DNA from: Flavobacterium sp.
GTDB taxonomy: Bacteria; Bacteroidota; Bacteroidia; Flavobacteriales; Flavobacteriaceae
Direction of reading: 5' to 3'
Length of the DNA: 64,000 nt
NCBI GenBank assembly: GCA_015234525.1
Contig: JADGMX010000010.1
Location: 62,001-126,000, forward strand
Shown here: positions 60,170 to 64,000 of the stretch, one piece after another
Layout of the letters: the number at the start of each line of letters is the position of its first letter
How positions within the stretch are numbered: position 1 is the stretch's first letter
The notes under the pieces: model-generated
The model's input: the letters and a program-made list of their open reading frames with translations, nothing else
The model's database searches: none
What the model was told of the DNA's origin: nothing
Program-made: the position numbers and the translations under genes

Positions 60170-60272
60170 CAGGAGCTAATCCGGCTATTCGCTGCTATCT
60201 TTTTTGCCGGAAAAAATCGGTTAAAGCGATCGTGAATTGGCAAAAAAGGATATCCGCTGCTATCCGGGCTAA
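60170..60272 (+). repeat. dispersed structured repeat, family A, copy 8
   Basis: Begins CAGGAGCTAATCCGGCTATT and ends CCGCTGCTATCCGGGCTA. TTTTTTGCC pairs with GGCAAAAAA. It lies directly after a terminator and a family B copy, so two repeat families are stacked in this 290-base gap. Confidence 0.78.
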
Positions 60273-60283
60273 TGACGGAAAGT

Positions 60284-60931
60284 TTAAGCTTTGCCGTTCC
60301 ACTCGGCGTAAAACTGATCGAGAAAGCTAACCATATACTGATGGCGATCTGCGGCTATTTTCTTAGCTGTTTGGGTATTCATCTTGTCTTTGAGCAGCAA
60401 CAGCTTTTCGTAAAAATGGTTGATCGTGGGCGAGTTGCTGTTTTTGTACTCATCCTTTGTCATGGTCAAATTCGGCGTCACCGACGGGTCATAAAGCGCC
60501 CGGTTTTTGAATCCGCCATAGTTGAACGCGCGCGCAATTCCGACCGCACCAATCGCGTCTAACCGGTCGGCGTCCTGGACGATTTGAAGTTCAACCGAGT
60601 CAAACCGGCGCTCGAAATTTCCGCCTTTAAACGAAATATTCCGAATGATCTGAACCACATGATCAATGATTTCCCGATCAACCTTCTCGACCGTCAAGAA
60701 TTCCCGCGCAGTTTCCGGCCCGATTTCTTCGTTGCCATCGTGAAATTTACTGTCGGCAATGTCGTGTAAAAGCGCCGCCAGCTGAACGATTTGAACGTTG
60801 CATATTTCGGTTTTCGCGATCAGGTTTGCATTGTTAAAAACTCGTTCGATGTGGAACCAATCGTGGCCACCTTCGGCATTTTGAAGCTTTTCCTTGACAA
60901 ATGAAATTGTCTTTTCTATTAGTTTTTCCAT
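60284..60931 (-). CDS. HD domain phosphohydrolase
   Basis: A 215-residue HD-superfamily protein of the YedJ type. Metal ligands are in GHDWFHIERVFNNA (His) and AALLHDIADSKFHDGN (His-Asp), and in QDADRLDAIGAVGIARAF. These proteins hydrolyse phosphate esters or nucleotides; the substrate is not known. The ATG follows the T run of a terminator hairpin without any gap (60931), so ribosome binding must use the hairpin region or the message is leaderless. Confidence 0.92.
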   Translation of the reverse strand: MEKLIEKTISFVKEKLQNAEGGHDWFHIERVFNNANLIAKTEICNVQIVQLAALLHDIADSKFHDGNEEIGPETAREFLTVEKVDREIIDHVVQIIRNISFKGGNFERRFDSVELQIVQDADRLDAIGAVGIARAFNYGGFKNRALYDPSVTPNLTMTKDEYKNSNSPTINHFYEKLLLLKDKMNTQTAKKIAADRHQYMVSFLDQFYAEWNGKA

Positions 60932-60957
60932 AAAAAAATCCTCTCGGTTGAGAGGAT
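60931..60957 (-). terminator. terminator hairpin between acyl-ACP desaturase and the HD gene
   Basis: On the minus strand, ATCCTCTC, loop AACC, GAGAGGAT (stem positions 60938-60957) is followed by a T run that runs into the ATG of the HD gene. It probably ends desaturase transcripts and could also act as an attenuator. Confidence 0.75.
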
Positions 60958-60962
60958 CAAAT

Positions 60963-61949
60963 TTACAATTTAGCCGGTTCTACCCATTTAAATATATGTG
61001 ATTCTTGTGGTATGATTAATCGTTCCGAGATTTTTGCCATACGAGCCGGGAGTTTCATTAGATAGTCGCGCGCTTTTTCAGCTTCATCAGTCAGGTTTGA
61101 TACTTTATCGATTTCCCATTTAGTGATCAGTTTTTGCATGATATCGACATAATCCGAAGCGGTGTAAACTCCGATACGTTGCGCCGAATCCGAAAACTGC
61201 TCGAACGCCGATCCGATTTTTTCACCTGATTCGCGAAGGAATTGTGCCGGCATAACGATTTTTTGCTTCATCATGTATTGGAAAGCCAGCATCATTTCGC
61301 TTGGATCTACCTGGAAGATTCGGTTTACGAATTCGCTGTACGCATGGTGGTGACGCATTTCATCGCCTGCAATCATCTTACAAAGTTTCGATAATTTATT
61401 GTCGCCGTAGCTTTTTGCAAGTTGTGCCACGCGGTTGTGCGAAACATAGGTTGCAAGTTCCTGGAAACTGGTGTAAACAAAGTTTTTGTAAGGATCTCTT
61501 CCGGTTCCGATATCGAAACCGTCGGCGATAAGGTGTTGTGTGGTGATTTCCACTTCGCGCATATTGATGCGACCTGAAAGATAAAGGTATTTGTTTAGAA
61601 GATCGCCGTGGCGGTTTTCTTCGGCCGTCCAGTTTCGGATCCATTTAGACCAGCCGTTGCCTTCAATTTGATCGACACCTTCAACATCCATAAGCCATGA
61701 CTCGTAAGTAGGAAGCGCTTCTTCGGTGATTGTATCGCCAACCATGACCACCCAAAAGTCGTAGGGAAGATCTTTGGCAATTTCGCGAAGTTCTTTGACC
61801 TGCTCATAAAATTCCTCGCTTTGGGAATTTGGCAGGAAGTCGGTTGGTTGCCATATTTTTTCAGTCGGAATCAAGTATTGATCGACAAATGTGTCGATAC
61901 TTTTTTCCAAAAATTGCATTACTTCCAGTCGGATATTTTTTACAGACAT
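60963..61949 (-). CDS. acyl-[acyl-carrier-protein] desaturase
   Basis: A 328-residue soluble di-iron enzyme that introduces a double bond into acyl-ACP, as in plant stearoyl-ACP desaturase. The two ligand helices are visible as WTAEENRHGDLLNKY (Glu-x-x-His) and AGDEMRHHHAYSEF (Glu-x-x-His). Supply of O2 and ferredoxin is needed. It lies two bases after the acyltransferase gene, and both act on membrane-lipid acyl chains, so an operon for lipid desaturation and phosphatidate synthesis is likely. Confidence 0.94.
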   Translation of the reverse strand: MSVKNIRLEVMQFLEKSIDTFVDQYLIPTEKIWQPTDFLPNSQSEEFYEQVKELREIAKDLPYDFWVVMVGDTITEEALPTYESWLMDVEGVDQIEGNGWSKWIRNWTAEENRHGDLLNKYLYLSGRINMREVEITTQHLIADGFDIGTGRDPYKNFVYTSFQELATYVSHNRVAQLAKSYGDNKLSKLCKMIAGDEMRHHHAYSEFVNRIFQVDPSEMMLAFQYMMKQKIVMPAQFLRESGEKIGSAFEQFSDSAQRIGVYTASDYVDIMQKLITKWEIDKVSNLTDEAEKARDYLMKLPARMAKISERLIIPQESHIFKWVEPAKL

Positions 61950-61951
61950 TT

Positions 61952-62689
61952 TTAAGTTATTTTTATTCCACTTACTATGGCGTGTTCGGTTTTCGCCATC
62001 AGCTCTTCAAACGGCATGTCGCTGACATTCATCGGCTGGTGGACAGTAAAGGTAAGCCGATTTCCTAAAGTTAAAGGAAAAAAGCCATATTTAAAAACTT
62101 TCCACGAATTGTTAATTGTTATTGGTACAATGCAAGCTGACGGTGCGCTTTTGCATAATATTTTCATTCCGGTTTGTGCAAATGGTTTTGGCTGACCGGT
62201 TTTACTGCGAGTTCCTTCAGGAAAAATAACGGCTGATCGATTGTGTCGCTGAATATAGTCGCCTAGTTTTTTGATGGTTGGCACGGCTTGTTTTGGGTCG
62301 TTTCGATCAATAAGCACAGATCCGCCATGACGAAGGTTAAAGGAGACGCTTGGAATTCCGCGACCGAGTTCAATTTTGCTGACAAATTTGGGATGAATTC
62401 GGCGAAGAAACCAAATGATGGCAACGATGTCGTACATACTTTGATGATTTGCCACAACGATTATCGGGCGATCGCTCGGAATCAAATCGCGGTTGCGAAA
62501 CGTAAATGTCGTTCCCAAAATTCCGGTACATACCAAAAGGCAGAAGTTTAAGTAATCAACTGACTTTTTATGCGCGTGATAGCCAAAGACCTTTAACGCG
62601 ATATATTGAATCGGATGAAAAACAGCAAGCATCAATCCGAAGCATAGATAGTAGATGGCTGAAACCGGATATGACAGAAGTTTTTTCAT
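61952..62689 (-). CDS. 1-acyl-sn-glycerol-3-phosphate acyltransferase (PlsC-like)
   Basis: A 245-residue membrane acyltransferase. An N-terminal hydrophobic region (about 5-30 and 50-65) anchors it, and the motifs NHQSMYD (His-x4-Asp), VLIDRN and FPEGTRSKTG place it with LPA acyltransferases. The ATG at 62689 (MKKLLSYPVSAIYY) was chosen; an upstream ATG at 62731 would overlap the -7 element at 62705-62712. It precedes the acyl-ACP desaturase gene. Confidence 0.92.
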   Translation of the reverse strand: MKKLLSYPVSAIYYLCFGLMLAVFHPIQYIALKVFGYHAHKKSVDYLNFCLLVCTGILGTTFTFRNRDLIPSDRPIIVVANHQSMYDIVAIIWFLRRIHPKFVSKIELGRGIPSVSFNLRHGGSVLIDRNDPKQAVPTIKKLGDYIQRHNRSAVIFPEGTRSKTGQPKPFAQTGMKILCKSAPSACIVPITINNSWKVFKYGFFPLTLGNRLTFTVHQPMNVSDMPFEELMAKTEHAIVSGIKIT

Positions 62690-62704
62690 CGATTTAATAA
62701 TTTG

Positions 62705-62712
62705 CAAAAATA
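62705..62712 (-). promoter_or_regulatory. -7 promoter element of the plsC-desaturase operon
   Basis: On the minus strand this reads TATTTTTG, matching TAnnTTTG, 15 bases before the ATG. Confidence 0.55.
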
Positions 62713-62918
62713 TAAAAATTATTTCGTTCAAAACACATCAAAACCAATCGTGTTTGATTAACATTGTTTGCGGTTTTACAGTACTGGCAAGTATCATTAA
62801 CCGGCTAATTTTCGGATGATAAAGATTCATTTTAACAACCGAATGCGCACGCTAAAAAGTGAAACCGACCAAAAAAAGAAGTATTTTTACGCGCACAATT
62901 AAATCAGCAGAAATAGAC

Positions 62919-63923
62919 ATGAGTTCAGAGAAAGAAGCGAAATTAAAAGCACTCCAGCTAACACTGGACAAACTCGACAAGACTTACGGTAAAGGTACCG
63001 TGATGAAGATGGGTGACAGGGCGATCGAGGAAGTAGAAACAATATCGTCGGGGTCGCTCGGACTTGACTTAGCTCTTGGAGTAAACGGCTATCCGAAAGG
63101 ACGAATCATAGAAATATACGGACCGGAATCTTCCGGTAAGACCACATTAACGCTTCATGCGATTGCTGAGGCGCAAAAAGCTGGCGGAATTGCAGCATTT
63201 ATCGATGCCGAGCACGCGTTCGACAGAAGTTATGCCGAGAAGTTAAACGTTGATGTTGAAAACCTGATCATTTCTCAGCCGGATAACGGTGAACAAGCGC
63301 TTGAAATCGCGGAAAACCTGATTCGCTCGGGAGCGATCGACATTGTTGTCATTGACTCGGTTGCGGCTTTGACGCCAAAAAGCGAGATTGAAGGCGAAAT
63401 GGGTGATTCGAAAATGGGATTACACGCACGATTGATGTCGCAAGCCCTTAGAAAGCTTACGGGAACGATCAGCAAAACCAATTGTACGGTGTTTTTCATT
63501 AACCAATTACGTGAGAAGATCGGTGTGATGTTCGGAAATCCCGAGACTACAACCGGTGGTAATGCGCTAAAATTCTACGCTTCGGTGCGATTGGATATCA
63601 GGCGATCGTCGCAGATTAAAGATGGCGATAACGTGATCGGTAACCGAACAAAAGTTAAAGTGGTTAAGAACAAAGTTGCGCCGCCTTTTAAAACGGCAGA
63701 ATTCGACATCATGTATGGCGAAGGTGTTTCCAAAACAGGCGAAATCCTGGATTTGGCAGTCGAGTTTGAAATCATCAAAAAAGCAGGATCTTGGTTTAGT
63801 TACGGCGACACCAAATTAGGACAAGGTCGGGATGCGGTTAAAATCCTGATTAAGGACAATCCTGAACTTGCCGACGAACTCGAACAAAAAATAAAAACCT
63901 CGATTAAAGAGAACATGAATTAA
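62919..63923 (+). CDS. recA: recombinase A
   Basis: Strand-exchange ATPase for homologous recombination and the SOS response. The 334-residue protein has Walker A GPESSGKT at 68-75, IDAEHAFD, Walker [10 protein letters not shown], loop L2 region around [20 protein letters not shown], and a typical C-terminal domain. I start at the ATG at 62919 ([10 protein letters not shown]); the open frame reaches 62859 but crosses a -7-like TATTTTTA at 62882-62889. It is a single gene ending at a terminator. Confidence 0.98.
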   Translation: MSSEKEAKLKALQLTLDKLDKTYGKGTVMKMGDRAIEEVETISSGSLGLDLALGVNGYPKGRIIEIYGPESSGKTTLTLHAIAEAQKAGGIAAFIDAEHAFDRSYAEKLNVDVENLIISQPDNGEQALEIAENLIRSGAIDIVVIDSVAALTPKSEIEGEMGDSKMGLHARLMSQALRKLTGTISKTNCTVFFINQLREKIGVMFGNPETTTGGNALKFYASVRLDIRRSSQIKDGDNVIGNRTKVKVVKNKVAPPFKTAEFDIMYGEGVSKTGEILDLAVEFEIIKKAGSWFSYGDTKLGQGRDAVKILIKDNPELADELEQKIKTSIKENMN

Positions 63924-63929
63924 GTTTTA

Positions 63930-63956
63930 AACCCGGCAATTTGTCGGGTTTTTTGT
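63930..63956 (+). terminator. rho-independent terminator after recA
   Basis: Stem AACCCG (63930-63935) with CGGGTT (63945-63950), followed by a T run. Confidence 0.88.
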
Positions 63957-64000
63957 TCTTTAAATTTTCCGCAAAGAGTTGTACCTTTTCCCTACTGAAA

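Noticed and set aside
59994..60283. Unannotated gene in the 290-base gap after enoyl-CoA hydratase
   Set aside because: The gap is accounted for by a family B repeat, a terminator and a family A repeat; open frames crossing it run through repeat DNA.

Overview
The window is chromosomal DNA from a member of the Flavobacteriaceae (Bacteroidota), most likely Flavobacterium or a close relative. The evidence is a gliding-motility lipoprotein gene (gldH), a secreted protease ending in a type IX secretion (T9SS) sorting domain, a TonB-dependent receptor, and an SDR-type threonine dehydrogenase of the kind described from Flavobacterium. Many genes are preceded by the Bacteroidota -7 promoter element TAnnTTTG. 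Coding density is high. No gap without a gene exceeds 300 bases (the longest are 5470-5762 and 59994-60283, both occupied mainly by repeats). I saw no rRNA, tRNA, prophage, transposase or CRISPR array.

Layout. 1-1722: cysteine synthesis (cysK cut by the window edge, cysE). 1890-8364: an M13 peptidase, an AI-2E-family permease, small proteins of unknown role, L-threonine 3-dehydrogenase and a lipoprotein. 8361-20046: mfd, a T9SS-exported metzincin, yraN, an LD-carboxypeptidase, metG, a HAD phosphatase and a short SSB. 20253-25854: a Zn-ribbon protein, an M28 membrane peptidase, an epimerase-like protein and a second M13 peptidase. 25953-33537: a metal block with a SCO protein, feoA-feoB plus its Cys-rich mini-partner, a ZIP transporter, a DtxR-family repressor, and a TonB receptor followed by a periplasmic thioredoxin. 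33624-39907: bacilliredoxin, a TrhO-type tRNA hydroxylase with an added beta-barrel domain, RicT-like protein, gldH and PBP1A. 40031-41875: scoA/scoB CoA transferase split by a four-helix-bundle cassette. 42338-46839: SpmAB fusion, exonuclease, serine hydrolase and unknowns.

46872-59204 is a heme block: a lipoprotein cytochrome c, hemB, hemF, an unknown gene, hemE, hemD, hemC and hemA on the minus strand, and divergently an AraC regulator, hemH, a MATE exporter, hemJ and a sensor kinase. Every enzyme from glutamyl-tRNA to protoheme is present except the aminotransferase hemL. A TTTAGA/TCTAAA palindrome occurs in the TonB-receptor promoter and in the leader of the AraC gene, with a half-site in the feoA leader. 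I infer that the metal block and the heme block share one iron-responsive (DtxR-type) control. The window closes with enoyl-CoA hydratase, an HD hydrolase, acyl-ACP desaturase, a PlsC-type acyltransferase and recA.

Two kinds of dispersed repeat stand out. Eight copies of a ~80-140 bp structured repeat sit between genes. Their central stem changes in sequence but keeps pairing, and every copy that lies 3' of a gene is in the same orientation relative to that gene. Two copies of a second repeat share the same core hairpin but have different ends.
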